Shown: positions 30,461-39,822, counted from the first letter of the stretch. The stretch: 42,287 nucleotides of DNA from Streptomyces litmocidini (GCF_014649755.1 NZ_BMTQ01000028.1:1-42287), one strand, 5' to 3'. Numbers and translations: made by a program. The notes: generated by a model not told the origin, from the letters alone.

Positions 30461-32212
30461 TCACGCCTCCCAGACGGCCGCCCCCGTACGGTCGTCGGCG
30501 TAACCGGTCACCCTCAGCTGGGTGTCGGCGAGGAAGGCGGCGAGGCCGGGCGGCTCGGCGTCGGCCCAGCGGGCGGCGAGCTCGTGGGCGAGGGCCGGTT
30601 CGCCGCGCATCGGCTCGGCGAGTCCGGGCGAGGCGAGGAGCAGGGTGTCACCCGGGCGGGCCACGGACGCGCGGAAGCGGAACGGCTCGGCGGGCGGTGG
30701 CACGGGCTCCTCGACGAGCGGCGGGGCGGTGGTGATGCCGAGGTCCATGGTGAGCCGGTCCCCCTCCTCGGTCGCCTCCGGGGCGGGCGGTGGCGAGCCG
30801 AAGCCGACGACGGGGGCGCCGGTGACGGCGGCCGGTTCGGGCAGGTGCGGTTCGAGGTCCTGCCAGGAGCCGTCGCGGAGCCGGAAGAGTCCGCCGCCGC
30901 CGATGCCGAAGAAGACGCGGGTGCGGCACTCGGGGTCGGCGGGGACGAGGAGGCAGCGGAGGGCCGCGGTGTACTCGTCGGGGGCGAGGCCCCGCTCGGC
31001 TGCTCGGGCCCGCAGCTTGCCGTAGGTCCGGTCGGTGAGCCGGTGGAGGCCGGACTTGAGGTCGCCTCGGCGGCCGGACCTGATGTCCTCGGAGAGCCGG
31101 GCGTGGCTGCGGCAGACGGCCTCGGCGATCCACCGGCAGGCGTCGGCGGCGGCGAGGTGGGCGTCCTCTGCGGCGCGGGCGCCGGCGGCGACGGCGACGA
31201 GGACGAGGGCGGTCTCGTCGTGGCCGAAGCGGGCGGTGAGCAGGGCGTCCCGGCGGGGCTCGCCCCGGTAGCGGGCCGAGTCGCCGCGCACGGAGGCGGC
31301 GCGCAGGGTGCAGGTGCCGTAGCGGGCGCCGTCGAGGACGGTGTCGGCGACCAGTTCGGCGAGCGCGCCGGGGCGGGCGACGGGCAGCGCGGTGGGCTCG
31401 GCCTCGTAGGTGGGCGGCCTGCCGCCGATGAACCCGGTCCTCGGACGGGGCACGGACACGGGCACCTCGACGGTGAGGTCGGGACCGGAGCCGGGTTCCT
31501 CGGATTCCGGCCCCTGGGGCGCGGCCACCCGGCCGGTGGGGTCGGGTGCGGGCTCCTGGGGCGAGGGCACCTGGACGGTGGGCGTCCCGACGGGCGCGGC
31601 CACCGGCGGCGGGGGCGGCCCCGGAAACGTCCGCGGCCCGACGCCTCCGGGCGCCTCCCAGGGCGCCGAACCGGGCACGGGGGGCGCCTGCCGGGGAGCG
31701 GGGGGCGCGGGGGGCGCGCTCGGCACGGGAGGCGTCGGCGGTACGGGCGGCGCGGAGGCCACGGGCGGCTCAGGGGCCACGGACGGCCGCGACGGCAGGG
31801 GCGCGCCCGGCGCGGGGCCCCCGGGCGGCGCGGGCGGCGCCGGGACTGCGGGAGGCGCGGGTGAAGAGTTCGGCGCCGAAGGCGCCTGACCCGTCGGCGA
31901 CTCCGGGCGCACCGGCGACTCCGGGCGCGTCGGCGGCTCCGGGCGCACCGGCGGGTCCGGAGGGCCGCTCGGCCTGGAGAGCGACGGGGGTGCCGGCGGC
32001 GGGGGCACGGGCGGTGCCGGGGGCCGACCGGGCGGCACGGGTGCCGTGGTCCGGGCCGGCGGCGTGGCCGCCGGGTCCGGCTTCGGCGCCCGGTCCGCGC
32101 GGGGCGTCGTGTCGAAGTGGTCGTCGAGCGAGTCACCCGAGACCGTCGGGGCCGTGTCCGGCGCCGACTCGTCGTAGAGCTTGTCCCACCAGTTGTCCCC
32201 CTGCTGAGTCAT
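30461..32212 (-). CDS. Proline-rich PP2C-like pseudophosphatase
   Basis: 583 residues from ATG 32212 (MTQQGDNWWDKLYDES). Residues about 48-215 are mostly proline, alanine and serine. The C-terminal half matches a PP2C fold: SVRGDSARYRGEPRRDALL, VLVAVAAGARAAEDAH (where active enzymes have VADGMGGH), LLLASPGLAEPM (usually SDGL) and YADDRTGAAV (usually DNxT). The two metal-binding Asp positions of motif 2 and motif 8 are therefore Ala and Pro, so it is probably inactive and acts as a binding or regulatory module. It lies 27 bases upstream of poxB on the opposite side of a small gap, same strand. No signal peptide. Confidence 0.72.
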   Translation of the reverse strand: MTQQGDNWWDKLYDESAPDTAPTVSGDSLDDHFDTTPRADRAPKPDPAATPPARTTAPVPPGRPPAPPVPPPPAPPSLSRPSGPPDPPVRPEPPTRPESPVRPESPTGQAPSAPNSSPAPPAVPAPPAPPGGPAPGAPLPSRPSVAPEPPVASAPPVPPTPPVPSAPPAPPAPRQAPPVPGSAPWEAPGGVGPRTFPGPPPPPVAAPVGTPTVQVPSPQEPAPDPTGRVAAPQGPESEEPGSGPDLTVEVPVSVPRPRTGFIGGRPPTYEAEPTALPVARPGALAELVADTVLDGARYGTCTLRAASVRGDSARYRGEPRRDALLTARFGHDETALVLVAVAAGARAAEDAHLAAADACRWIAEAVCRSHARLSEDIRSGRRGDLKSGLHRLTDRTYGKLRARAAERGLAPDEYTAALRCLLVPADPECRTRVFFGIGGGGLFRLRDGSWQDLEPHLPEPAAVTGAPVVGFGSPPPAPEATEEGDRLTMDLGITTAPPLVEEPVPPPAEPFRFRASVARPGDTLLLASPGLAEPMRGEPALAHELAARWADAEPPGLAAFLADTQLRVTGYADDRTGAAVWEA

Positions 32213-32280
32213 GCCCTTATTGTCCACCGCCGACGGCGTCCGAAAACGGGACACCAGGAAAACCGTTGCTGCAAATGGGT

Positions 32281-32328
32281 GGTCCGCCGGGCGACCCCAC
32301 CCCCCACGGGAAGGACGCCCGGCGGACC
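32281..32328 (-). terminator. Terminator after subtilisin gene
   Basis: Perfect 13-base arms (32281-32293, 32316-32328) with a 22-base loop, just after the minus-strand stop at 32336. Confidence 0.7.
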
Positions 32329-32335
32329 GGCGTGA

Positions 32336-35300
32336 TCAGCGCACGTCGTAAGCGCGGACCACGGTCTGGGTGACGGAGTTGCCGTCGGCGTCCGTCAGTT
32401 CGGTCTTCAGGGTGACCTGCTTGCCGGTCGCGCCCGCGTGGTTCACGGTCGCGGTCCAGCCGTCGCCCTGAGGGGAGACCCGCGCCTCGGTCCAGGTCGT
32501 ACCGCCGTCGTAGGAGTACGAGAGCTTCGCCGAGGTGAGCGCCGCGGGAGTGTAGCCCGCGTGACCGGTCGCGGTGAGGCCGATGTGCTGGCCGTCGTTC
32601 GCGGCAAGGGTCTTGAGTCCGTCCTCCGGAAGGTCGTACCGGGGGAAGAGAATCGGGATGCCCTGAGAATAGACGCTCTCATCGAGCTTGGAGGTGAATT
32701 TCCACACCGAGTTGACGGATGTGGAGCGGGCCCACACCTTGCTGCCGATCTTCATGGTGTTCTGTTCGAGCGTGTACGTCCCGGCTTCGGCCGGTACCTC
32801 GAAGACGCCGAACGGCCAGCTGCTCTCGCCGATGAGCTCTCCGTCACGGCGGAGGCTCAGGTTCCCGATGTCGCCGAAGGAGCCGGATTCGGCGTGGTGG
32901 GTGCGGTCGCCCCACAGGGCGCCGGCGAAGCCGATGAGGTCGCCCTGCCGCTCGGCTGCGAGGACCGGCCTTCCGGTGGCGTCGCGCGGCGCGGTGGGCG
33001 CGATGACGCCGTCGTACCACTTCTCGGTGCGCCGCTCGCCGGGCGTGTACGCGTGGCGGGCGCCCATCATGATCTCGCCGAACGGGAAGCTGCTGTTGAC
33101 CATCTGCAGCCAGGCGGTGTCACCGGTGGAGTAGTACTCCGTGCGCGTGCCGGGCGCGGGGACGGTCTCCAGGGAGCCGAAGGAGACGCCGACGCCGTTC
33201 GGCCGGTAGGCGGCCGGGAATTCCGTGAAGTCGGTGGTGACGCCGGTCGAGCCGTAGGTGGAGTCGGTGCGGCCCAGCCGGGCGTCGTGGACCCGGTACT
33301 CCTCGTCGTCGCGGATCGCGCCGGTCCCGGGAAAGGCGAGGTTGTAGAGGTAGGGGCTCTTCGCGGTGGCCTTCCAGTGGAGGGTGACCTCGCCCGCCGC
33401 CAGCTCGCCGAGGAGTGCGGTCGCCTCCGGGGACGGGACGGAGAGGACGGGGAGCCCGAGGCCGGTGAAGCCTCCGGCGGGGTACCAGCGGCCGGGGGCC
33501 CGGTGGTACGTGATGACGGCGACGGCTCCGGCGGCCTTGGCGTTGCGGGCGGGGGCGCCCGCGCCGGTGGAGTCGTCCGGGAGCCGGACGAGGGCGACGC
33601 GGCCCTGGACCCCGGCGGCCCGGAGTTCGTCCGGCGTGCCCGTTCCGGCGTCGACGAGGCGGGCGGAGCCGGTGCCGTCGAGGTTGTCGGAGCCGGTGGA
33701 GGCGGTGAGGGGGTGGAGGGTCAGGCCGTCGCTCGTGCGCAGTGAGGTGATCTGCGGGGCGGCGGCCCGCCAGTAGCTTCCGAACTCGAAGTCGCCCTCC
33801 GTGGGCGCCCCTTCGACCGAGGCGTAGTAGCCGCGGATGGTGCGCGGTCCCGCGGCGGTCCCGGCGTGCAGCCAGAAGTCGTCCCAGGAGCGGGCGAACG
33901 CGAGGGTGGCACCGCGGAGTTCGGAGGCCCGGTCGGTCCTCACCGACAGCTTGTGGGCCTTGCGGGCGTCGAGGACGACCGTGGTGTCCTTCTTCAGCTC
34001 CACCTGCGGGCGGCCGAGGTAGCTGAGCGAGTCGTTCAGCGTGGCGCCGTCTCCCGCGTCGGGCGTGGTGACGAAGGAGGAGAGGAAGTAGCTGCCGGGA
34101 CGCAGGCGGTAGACCTGGTCGGCGGCCCCGTCGTTGAAGCGGCGCTCGCCGGTGGCGTCGTCGGTGCCGATGACGTCGAGGGAGGAGGCGCCGGAGGCGG
34201 GCTCGCCCTGACGGTCGATCAGCTTGACGCGCAGGGTGACGGTCTCGGGCTCCACGTACAGCGAGAACGGGGTGGAGACGTGGACGCCGCCCTCGCCGGT
34301 GGCGACGACGCGGCCGGTGACGTCGCCGTACTGGGCGCGCTCCAGGCGGGCGTCGGGGTCGAGGGCGAGCGGGACCTCGACGGTGGCGCCGGCCGGGACG
34401 GTGACGGTCCGCTCGCCGAGGCGGGCGACGGGCGACCGGACGGCGGAGCCGTCGTTGCCGGTGACCTTCTCGACGGCCAGGTCGAGGGTGACGGGCGCGC
34501 CGGAGGTGTTGGTGTACGGCACGGAGACCGTGGTGCGGTCGCTCCTGTCCTGCGGCCAGGAGAAGGTGCCGCCCTGGACGGCGGGGGCGCCGAGGACGGT
34601 CTGGTCGATGGCGGCCTTGACGTCGAGGCGGCCGCCGCCGACCTCGCGGACGTCGCCGGGGACCCCGCTGTCGGCGGAGGCGACGAGCGCGGACTTGATC
34701 TGCCGGGCGGTCCAGTCGGGGTGGCGCTGCTTGACGATGGCGGCGGCGCCCGCGACGTGCGGGGTGGCCATCGACGTGCCGGACATGGACCGGTAGGCGT
34801 GGACGCCCCGGCCTCCGGCCGCGGCCGCGGAGATGCCGACGCCGGGCGCGGCGATCTCCGGCTTGAGGGTGTGGTGGACGGTCGTCGGGCCGCGGCTGGA
34901 GAACCAGGCGGTGGAGTCGTCGCGGTCGGTGGCGCCGACGGTGAGCACACCGGGCGCGCAGCCGGGCGAGGAGACGGTGTTGTGCGCCGGGCCGGAGTTG
35001 CCGGCGGCGACGACGAACAACGTGCCCTCGTTCCGGGCGAGTTCCTCGGCGGCGACGCTCATCGGGTCGGTGCAGTCGGTGGGTACGGGGCTGCCGAGGC
35101 TCATGGAGACGACGTCGGCGCCCTGAGCGACGGCCCATTCCATGCCCGCGATGATCCAGGAGGCGGCACCGGAGCCGGAGTCGTCGAGGACCTTGCCGTT
35201 GAGGAGGTCCGCGCCGGGGGCGACGCCCTTCTTCTTCCCGCCGCTCGCGGCGCCGGAGCCGCCGACGGTGGAAAGGGTGTGGGTGCCGTGGCCCTGGCGG

Positions 35301-36103
35301 TCGCCGGTGGTGTCGGAGTCGGTGAAGTTCTCCGAGGCGACGATGCGGCCCTCGAGGTCGGGGTGTTCGGCGTCGGCGCCGCTGTCGAGGACGGCGACCC
35401 TGGTTCCCTTGCCGTCGTAGCCGGCGGCCCAGGCCTCGGGGGCGTGGACCTGCCGGGTCGACCGTTCCAGGGTGGCTTCGACCTTGCGGTCGAGCCAGAG
35501 CTTCTTCAGGCCGGAGGAGGAGCGGGCGGCGGGGGTGGCGATGTCGGCCCAGAAGGTGGCGGCCTGCTTCTTCTCCGCCTTGAGCGCGACGCCGTCGACG
35601 GCCTTGAGGACCTGGCCGCGCCTGGCGCCGCGGGGGGCGGCGGGGACGGAACGGGCGAGGTCGGATCCGTAGACGGCGATGAGGGGCAGCGTGGTGGTGG
35701 CGGAGTCGTCGTAGCCCTGGCGGATCAGGCCGGTGACGTTGAAGAGTTCCTCGTCGACGCGTCCGGCGGCGAGCGCGGCGGTGGCGTCCTCGGGGTAGAC
35801 GTACAGGTCCGGGCCGGAGCGGCGGGTCTGGACGAGGGGGACGGTTCCGTCCTCCCGGGGCAGGGCCGTGGCCGCCGGGTTCCCTTCGGCGTCCCGGGTG
35901 ACCAGGACGCGGTCGCCGGTGAGCAGGGTCACCGTGGCGCTCTTCGCTCCGTGGCCGGCGCGGGCCGAGGCCTCGCTGCCGACCAGCGGTCGCTTGCCGG
36001 TCGTGTCGTCCTGCGGCTCATCGGCCGCGGACGGCGCGACCGCGGTGACGGCCAGGGCGACGGCGGTCGCCGCCCCCAGGGCCGTACGCGAAATCGGGCG
36101 CAT
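32336..36103 (-). CDS. Secreted subtilisin-like serine protease (S8)
   Basis: 1255 residues from ATG 36103, with GGGGAG just upstream; ATG 36115 is possible. A signal peptide (about 1-26) is followed by a propeptide. The catalytic triad is Asp240 (VAVLDSGAD), His272 (GHGTHT) and Ser444 (SGTSMATPHVAG), with oxyanion-hole Asn in VVAAGNSGP. After residue 500 come beta-rich segments and a PA-like insert (ALVRLPDDS to AGAVAVITYHRAPG), ending in an Ig-like domain (DADGNSVTQTVV). No LPXTG or membrane anchor, so it is released. Large multidomain subtilisins of this type degrade extracellular proteins in Streptomyces. It is divergent from a TrmB/LuxR-type regulator. Confidence 0.92.
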   Translation of the reverse strand: MRPISRTALGAATAVALAVTAVAPSAADEPQDDTTGKRPLVGSEASARAGHGAKSATVTLLTGDRVLVTRDAEGNPAATALPREDGTVPLVQTRRSGPDLYVYPEDATAALAAGRVDEELFNVTGLIRQGYDDSATTTLPLIAVYGSDLARSVPAAPRGARRGQVLKAVDGVALKAEKKQAATFWADIATPAARSSSGLKKLWLDRKVEATLERSTRQVHAPEAWAAGYDGKGTRVAVLDSGADAEHPDLEGRIVASENFTDSDTTGDRQGHGTHTLSTVGGSGAASGGKKKGVAPGADLLNGKVLDDSGSGAASWIIAGMEWAVAQGADVVSMSLGSPVPTDCTDPMSVAAEELARNEGTLFVVAAGNSGPAHNTVSSPGCAPGVLTVGATDRDDSTAWFSSRGPTTVHHTLKPEIAAPGVGISAAAAGGRGVHAYRSMSGTSMATPHVAGAAAIVKQRHPDWTARQIKSALVASADSGVPGDVREVGGGRLDVKAAIDQTVLGAPAVQGGTFSWPQDRSDRTTVSVPYTNTSGAPVTLDLAVEKVTGNDGSAVRSPVARLGERTVTVPAGATVEVPLALDPDARLERAQYGDVTGRVVATGEGGVHVSTPFSLYVEPETVTLRVKLIDRQGEPASGASSLDVIGTDDATGERRFNDGAADQVYRLRPGSYFLSSFVTTPDAGDGATLNDSLSYLGRPQVELKKDTTVVLDARKAHKLSVRTDRASELRGATLAFARSWDDFWLHAGTAAGPRTIRGYYASVEGAPTEGDFEFGSYWRAAAPQITSLRTSDGLTLHPLTASTGSDNLDGTGSARLVDAGTGTPDELRAAGVQGRVALVRLPDDSTGAGAPARNAKAAGAVAVITYHRAPGRWYPAGGFTGLGLPVLSVPSPEATALLGELAAGEVTLHWKATAKSPYLYNLAFPGTGAIRDDEEYRVHDARLGRTDSTYGSTGVTTDFTEFPAAYRPNGVGVSFGSLETVPAPGTRTEYYSTGDTAWLQMVNSSFPFGEIMMGARHAYTPGERRTEKWYDGVIAPTAPRDATGRPVLAAERQGDLIGFAGALWGDRTHHAESGSFGDIGNLSLRRDGELIGESSWPFGVFEVPAEAGTYTLEQNTMKIGSKVWARSTSVNSVWKFTSKLDESVYSQGIPILFPRYDLPEDGLKTLAANDGQHIGLTATGHAGYTPAALTSAKLSYSYDGGTTWTEARVSPQGDGWTATVNHAGATGKQVTLKTELTDADGNSVTQTVVRAYDVR

Positions 36104-36218
36104 CGCTCTCCCCATCTGAATCCGGAAAAAGGGCACGAGGCACCCCTCGCCGGAGGCTGTTGGTGCTGCGGTGGCGCCACATTGGCAGAGGTGAGGGCGG
36201 TACAGGGATGATGGGAGA

Positions 36219-36248
36219 GGCGGGAATACGCCGTGGCCGTTTCCCGCC
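36219..36248. promoter_or_regulatory. Dyad between protease and regulator genes
   Basis: GGCGGGAA (36219-36226) and TTCCCGCC (36241-36248) are perfect eight-base arms around 14 bases, in the 230-base region between the divergent starts at 36103 and 36336. It is an operator candidate for the neighbouring regulator. Confidence 0.5.
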
Positions 36249-36335
36249 AGGTCACCAACGGAACGAATGCCTCCGGTGAACGTCCCCGGAAGATCCGGGA
36301 CGCCCGCGGGAGGCACGGCGAGGGGTGGGGCATCC

Positions 36336-37319
36336 ATGCTGGGAGCGATAGGGCTCGACGAACGCCAGGAATCCGCGTACCGCGCCCTGGTCGCGCTGGG
36401 CGCGGCCGAGGTCACCGATCTCGCGCACCGGCTCGCCCTGCCCGAGCAGGACACCGAGCGGGCGCTGCGCCGCCTGGAGTCGCAGGGGCTCGCCGCCCAG
36501 TCCTCGGCGCGCACCGGCCGGTGGGTCGCGGCGCCGCCCGGGGTCGCGCTCGGCGCGCTGCTGACCCAGCAGCGGCACGAGCTGGAGCAGGCCGAGCTGG
36601 CGGCCAAGCTGCTCGCCGAGGAGTACCGGGCGGAGGCCGCGGAGGCGGCCGTGCACGACCTGGTGGAGGTGGTGGTCGGCGCGAGCGCGGTGACCCACCG
36701 CTTCCTCCAGCTCCAGCTGGGCGCCCAGGAGGAGGTCTGCGCCCTGGTGACGGGCAAGCCGATCGCCGTCTCCGGCCTGGAAAACCACGCCGAGGAGCAG
36801 GCGGCCGGGCGCGGGGTCCGCTACCGGGTGGTGATCGAGCGCGAGGTGCTCACCCTCCCGTCGGGGCTGCTCGAACTCTCCGCGGCGCTGGGCCGCGAGG
36901 AGCGGATCCGGGTCGCCGACCGGGTCCCCACGAAGCTGGTCGTCGCCGACCGGTCCCTGGCCATGGTCCCGCTGACCGGCCGGGGCGCCGAGCCGGCGGC
37001 GATCGTCGTGCACGCGAGCGGGCTGCTCGAATCGCTGATGGGCCTCTTCGAGTCGGTGTGGCGGGAGGCTCTGCCGCTGCGGCTCGGGGCGGGCGCGCAG
37101 ATCACCGAGGACGAGGCGCCGGGCCCGGACGCGATGGACCTGGAGATCCTGTCGCTGCTGCTGGCCGGGATGACGGACGCGAGCGTGGCCAAGCAGCTGG
37201 ACCTGGGGCTGCGGACCGTGCAGCGGCGGGTGAAGGGGCTGATGGAGCTGACCGGGGTGACGACCCGGCTGCAGCTGGGCTGGCACGCGTACGAGAAGGG
37301 CTGGGTCGCCCGCGGCTGA
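36336..37319 (+). CDS. TrmB/LuxR-type transcriptional regulator
   Basis: 327 residues from ATG 36336. The N-terminus has a winged helix of TrmB kind (ESAYRALVALGAAEVTDLAHRL, then TERALRRLESQGLAAQ), with a coiled segment at about 85-120. The C-terminal LuxR helix-turn-helix reads EILSLLLAGMTDASVAKQLDLG, then RTVQRRVKGLMELTGV and TRLQLGWHA. In Streptomyces such proteins regulate secreted hydrolases and secondary metabolism; several act next to subtilisin genes. It is divergent from the S8 protease, so control of it is likely but not shown. Confidence 0.85.
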   Translation: MLGAIGLDERQESAYRALVALGAAEVTDLAHRLALPEQDTERALRRLESQGLAAQSSARTGRWVAAPPGVALGALLTQQRHELEQAELAAKLLAEEYRAEAAEAAVHDLVEVVVGASAVTHRFLQLQLGAQEEVCALVTGKPIAVSGLENHAEEQAAGRGVRYRVVIEREVLTLPSGLLELSAALGREERIRVADRVPTKLVVADRSLAMVPLTGRGAEPAAIVVHASGLLESLMGLFESVWREALPLRLGAGAQITEDEAPGPDAMDLEILSLLLAGMTDASVAKQLDLGLRTVQRRVKGLMELTGVTTRLQLGWHAYEKGWVARG

Positions 37320-37385
37320 CGCGGGGGCGCATGGGAAGGTGAGCGGCTGATTCCGCTCGCCTCTACCTCCAGGAGCCCCGCCCCC

Positions 37386-37820
37386 ATGAACGGACGACGC
37401 CGTCGCGCCCTGCTGGCCACCGTGACCCCGATGCTGGAGCCCGGGGAGCGGGTGGAGGTGACGTGCGTCGTCGGCCTGAGCACGGTCTCCGTACGCCGCA
37501 CCGCCGCGTTCGGCGTGGCCTCGGCCGTCCTCAGCGGCGGCGCGATGACGGTGGTGCCGACGCCGGTCCCGATGTACCTGGCGATGACCGACCGCCGGTT
37601 CTTCGTCTTCCGGGCGGATCCGGTGTTCGCCAAGCCGGTCGAACACACCATGACGATCGCGCGCGACGGCCTGTTCCGCTCGGCGGTCAAGGAGCGGATC
37701 CTGAACTCCTCCTTCGTCCTCTCCTCGCCGAACAGCGAGAACGTCCTGAAGCTGATCTTCCCGCTGATCAGCCGCAAGGAGCGGAACCTGGTGGCCGCCG
37801 CCCTGCCCCTGGCGCCCTGA
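37386..37820 (+). CDS. Small conserved protein, PH-like fold likely
   Basis: 144 residues from ATG 37386. The N-terminus is basic (MNGRRRRALLATVTPMLEPGERVEV), followed by beta-strand segments TAAFGVASAVLSGGAMTVVP, PMYLAMTDRRFFVFRAD and HTMTIARDG, typical of bacterial pleckstrin-homology-like proteins. No catalytic motif or signal peptide. It is 66 bases after the regulator gene. Function unknown. Confidence 0.65.
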   Translation: MNGRRRRALLATVTPMLEPGERVEVTCVVGLSTVSVRRTAAFGVASAVLSGGAMTVVPTPVPMYLAMTDRRFFVFRADPVFAKPVEHTMTIARDGLFRSAVKERILNSSFVLSSPNSENVLKLIFPLISRKERNLVAAALPLAP

Positions 37821-37889
37821 CCCCGGCGGTCCGCCCCTCCCGCCGCGTACCCCGTCCGCCCCGCGCGACCTGCGGAGGCCCCGGTCGTC

Positions 37890-38387
37890 GTGCACGCTGG
37901 CAGCGTGGGTGTGTGGCAGCTCCTGATGATCGGGACGGTGATGCTGCTCGGCCTGTTCGGGGTGCTCGCGCCCGGCGTGCCGGGAACGTGGCTGGTGTGG
38001 GCGGCGATGCTCTGGTGGGCGCTGCACGAACGCACGGACCTGGCCTGGATCCTGCTGGCCTCCTCGACCGGCCTGCTGCTCCTCACCCAGGTGATCGTCT
38101 GGCAGCTGCCGCCGCGCCGCCTCAGGGGCGTCGGCATCACCCGGCGCATGGTGACGTACGCGGGGGTGGGCGCCGCCCTGGGCTTCGTCCTGATCCCGGT
38201 GGTCGGCGCGGTCCCCGGCTTCGTCGGCGGGATCTACCTCTCGGAGCGGCTCCGCCTCGGCGGTCACGGCCAGGCCAGGGCGGCGACCCGGACGGTGATG
38301 CGGGCGGCCGGCACGAGCGTGCTCGTCGAGCTCTTCGCCTGCCTCCTCGTCGTGGGCGCCTGGGCGGCCGCGGTGTTCCTGGGTTAG
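37890..38387 (+). CDS. DUF456 membrane protein
   Basis: 165 residues. At least four hydrophobic helices are visible: LLMIGTVMLLGLFGVLAPGVP, TWLVWAAMLWWAL, WILLASSTGLLLLTQVIV and MVTYAGVGAALGFVLIPVVGAVPGF, plus a final helix. The GVPGTWLVW and PGFVGGIYLSERL elements are DUF456 features. GTG 37890 has GGAGG 11 bases upstream; GTG 37905 is an alternative. Role unknown. Confidence 0.75.
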   Translation: MHAGSVGVWQLLMIGTVMLLGLFGVLAPGVPGTWLVWAAMLWWALHERTDLAWILLASSTGLLLLTQVIVWQLPPRRLRGVGITRRMVTYAGVGAALGFVLIPVVGAVPGFVGGIYLSERLRLGGHGQARAATRTVMRAAGTSVLVELFACLLVVGAWAAAVFLG

Positions 38388-38402
38388 GGGGCGTCCTGCC
38401 GA

Positions 38403-39749
38403 TCAGGCCGGGCTCGCGCCCAGGTAGCGCGCCGCGTAGGAGCGCCAGGGGCGCCACTCCTCCGCCTCCGGGGCGTCCGTCGGGGGCACGTCGGGGTCGC
38501 CGAGGGCCCGCATCCGGATCAGCGCGGCGGCCTCGGCCGTCACACCGGGGACGGTGAGCAGGGCGCGCTCAGCCTCGTCGCGGTCGGCGCCGGGGTCGAG
38601 GCGTACGGCTCCGTCGACGAGGGCACGGGCCAGCGGCCCCGCGACGGGGTGCTCCGTCAGGACGGCGGGTTCCGGGAAGACGTGGGTGAGGGTTCCGCAG
38701 GCGGTGGCCAGCGGGGTGCCGTGGAGCTCGACGAGCCGGGCCGACTCCTCGGCGCCGAGGACCGTCCGCAGCGCGAACTCCTCGGGCTCGGCCGTGCCCG
38801 GGGAGCGCACGCCCGGCCGGGCCGCCACCTCGGCGGCGAGCGCGGGCGCCGCCCCGAGGCGCTCGGCGACCGCGTACGGGTCGGCGTCCAGGTCGAAGAG
38901 GCGGCGCAGCCGGTGCACGGCGGTGGTCAGGTCGCGCAGCTCGGCCAGATGGATCCGGGCCTCCAGCCAGCGCCCGCCGGAGCGCTCGTCGACGGAGACG
39001 ACGCCGGTGCCGTACGGGAGGCGGAGCGTGCGCCGGTAGGTGCGGGCACCGGGCGCGCCGACGACCTCCTCCACCCGGGGCACGGCCTCGGCGGCGAGCA
39101 GGTCGAAGACCTCGCCGGCCGCGTACGGCCCCCGGTGGGCGAGCCGCAGCGGCACTCCCGCGGCGAGCGCGGTACGGGCTCCCGCGCCCCTGCCCGCCTC
39201 GGCGCGCAGGGCGGTGGGGGTGCGGGCGTAGACGGCGCGGATCGTCTCGTTGAACTGGCGGACGCTGGCGAATCCGGCCGCGAAGGCGATCTCGGTGACG
39301 GGCAGCCCCGTGGTCTGGAGCAGCAGCCGCGCGGTGTGGGCCCGCTGGGCGCGGGCCAGCGCGACCGGTCCGGCGCCCAGCTCGGCGGTGAGCTGGCGCT
39401 GCACCTGTCGGGCGCTGTAGCCGAGCCGGCCGGCGAGGCCGGGCACGCCCTCGCGGTCGACGACCCCGTCGCCGATCATCCGCACGGCGCGCCCGACGAC
39501 GTCGGCCCGGACGTTCCACTCGGCGGAGCCGGGCACGGCGTCCGGCCGGCAGCGGCGGCAGGCGCGGAAGCCGTGGCCCTGGGCGGCGGCGGCCGTGGGG
39601 TAGAAGGAGACGTTCTGCCGCTTGGGGGTGACGGCGGGGCAGCTGGGACGGCAGTAGATGCCGGTGGTCCGGACGGCGAAGAAGAACTCTCCGTCGAACC
39701 GCGCATCCCTGCTGCTGACCGCCTCGTAGCGGGTGTCGTCGTCCCTCAT
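38403..39749 (-). CDS. Ada-AraC-AlkA fusion, DNA-3-methyladenine glycosylase-like
   Basis: 448 residues. The Ada zinc domain uses C33, C37, C64 and C67 (IYCRPSCPAVTPKRQNVSFYP, ACRRCRPD); an AraC helix-turn-helix follows (PVTEIAFAAGFASVRQFNETIR). The AlkA domain begins around residue 195, with LRLPYGTGVVSVDE and HLAELRDLTTAVHRLRRLFDL. In normal AlkA the end carries a helix-hairpin-helix with GIGPWTA, and a catalytic Asp in LPTD followed by about 20 residues before the AWRPWRAYA helix. Here the hairpin reads PGVTAEAAALI, and only about six residues separate PPTD from EWRPWRSYA. The glycosylase part is thus shortened. The product would sense alkylation and control repair; whether it excises bases is open. 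Confidence 0.85.
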   Translation of the reverse strand: MRDDDTRYEAVSSRDARFDGEFFFAVRTTGIYCRPSCPAVTPKRQNVSFYPTAAAAQGHGFRACRRCRPDAVPGSAEWNVRADVVGRAVRMIGDGVVDREGVPGLAGRLGYSARQVQRQLTAELGAGPVALARAQRAHTARLLLQTTGLPVTEIAFAAGFASVRQFNETIRAVYARTPTALRAEAGRGAGARTALAAGVPLRLAHRGPYAAGEVFDLLAAEAVPRVEEVVGAPGARTYRRTLRLPYGTGVVSVDERSGGRWLEARIHLAELRDLTTAVHRLRRLFDLDADPYAVAERLGAAPALAAEVAARPGVRSPGTAEPEEFALRTVLGAEESARLVELHGTPLATACGTLTHVFPEPAVLTEHPVAGPLARALVDGAVRLDPGADRDEAERALLTVPGVTAEAAALIRMRALGDPDVPPTDAPEAEEWRPWRSYAARYLGASPA

Positions 39750-39822
39750 GGCTCCCAGTGTGCGGGAGCCACCACCGCCCGGCTCGCGGTTTTCGGACAT
39801 CGCGATCGGCTCGGTCCGGGGG

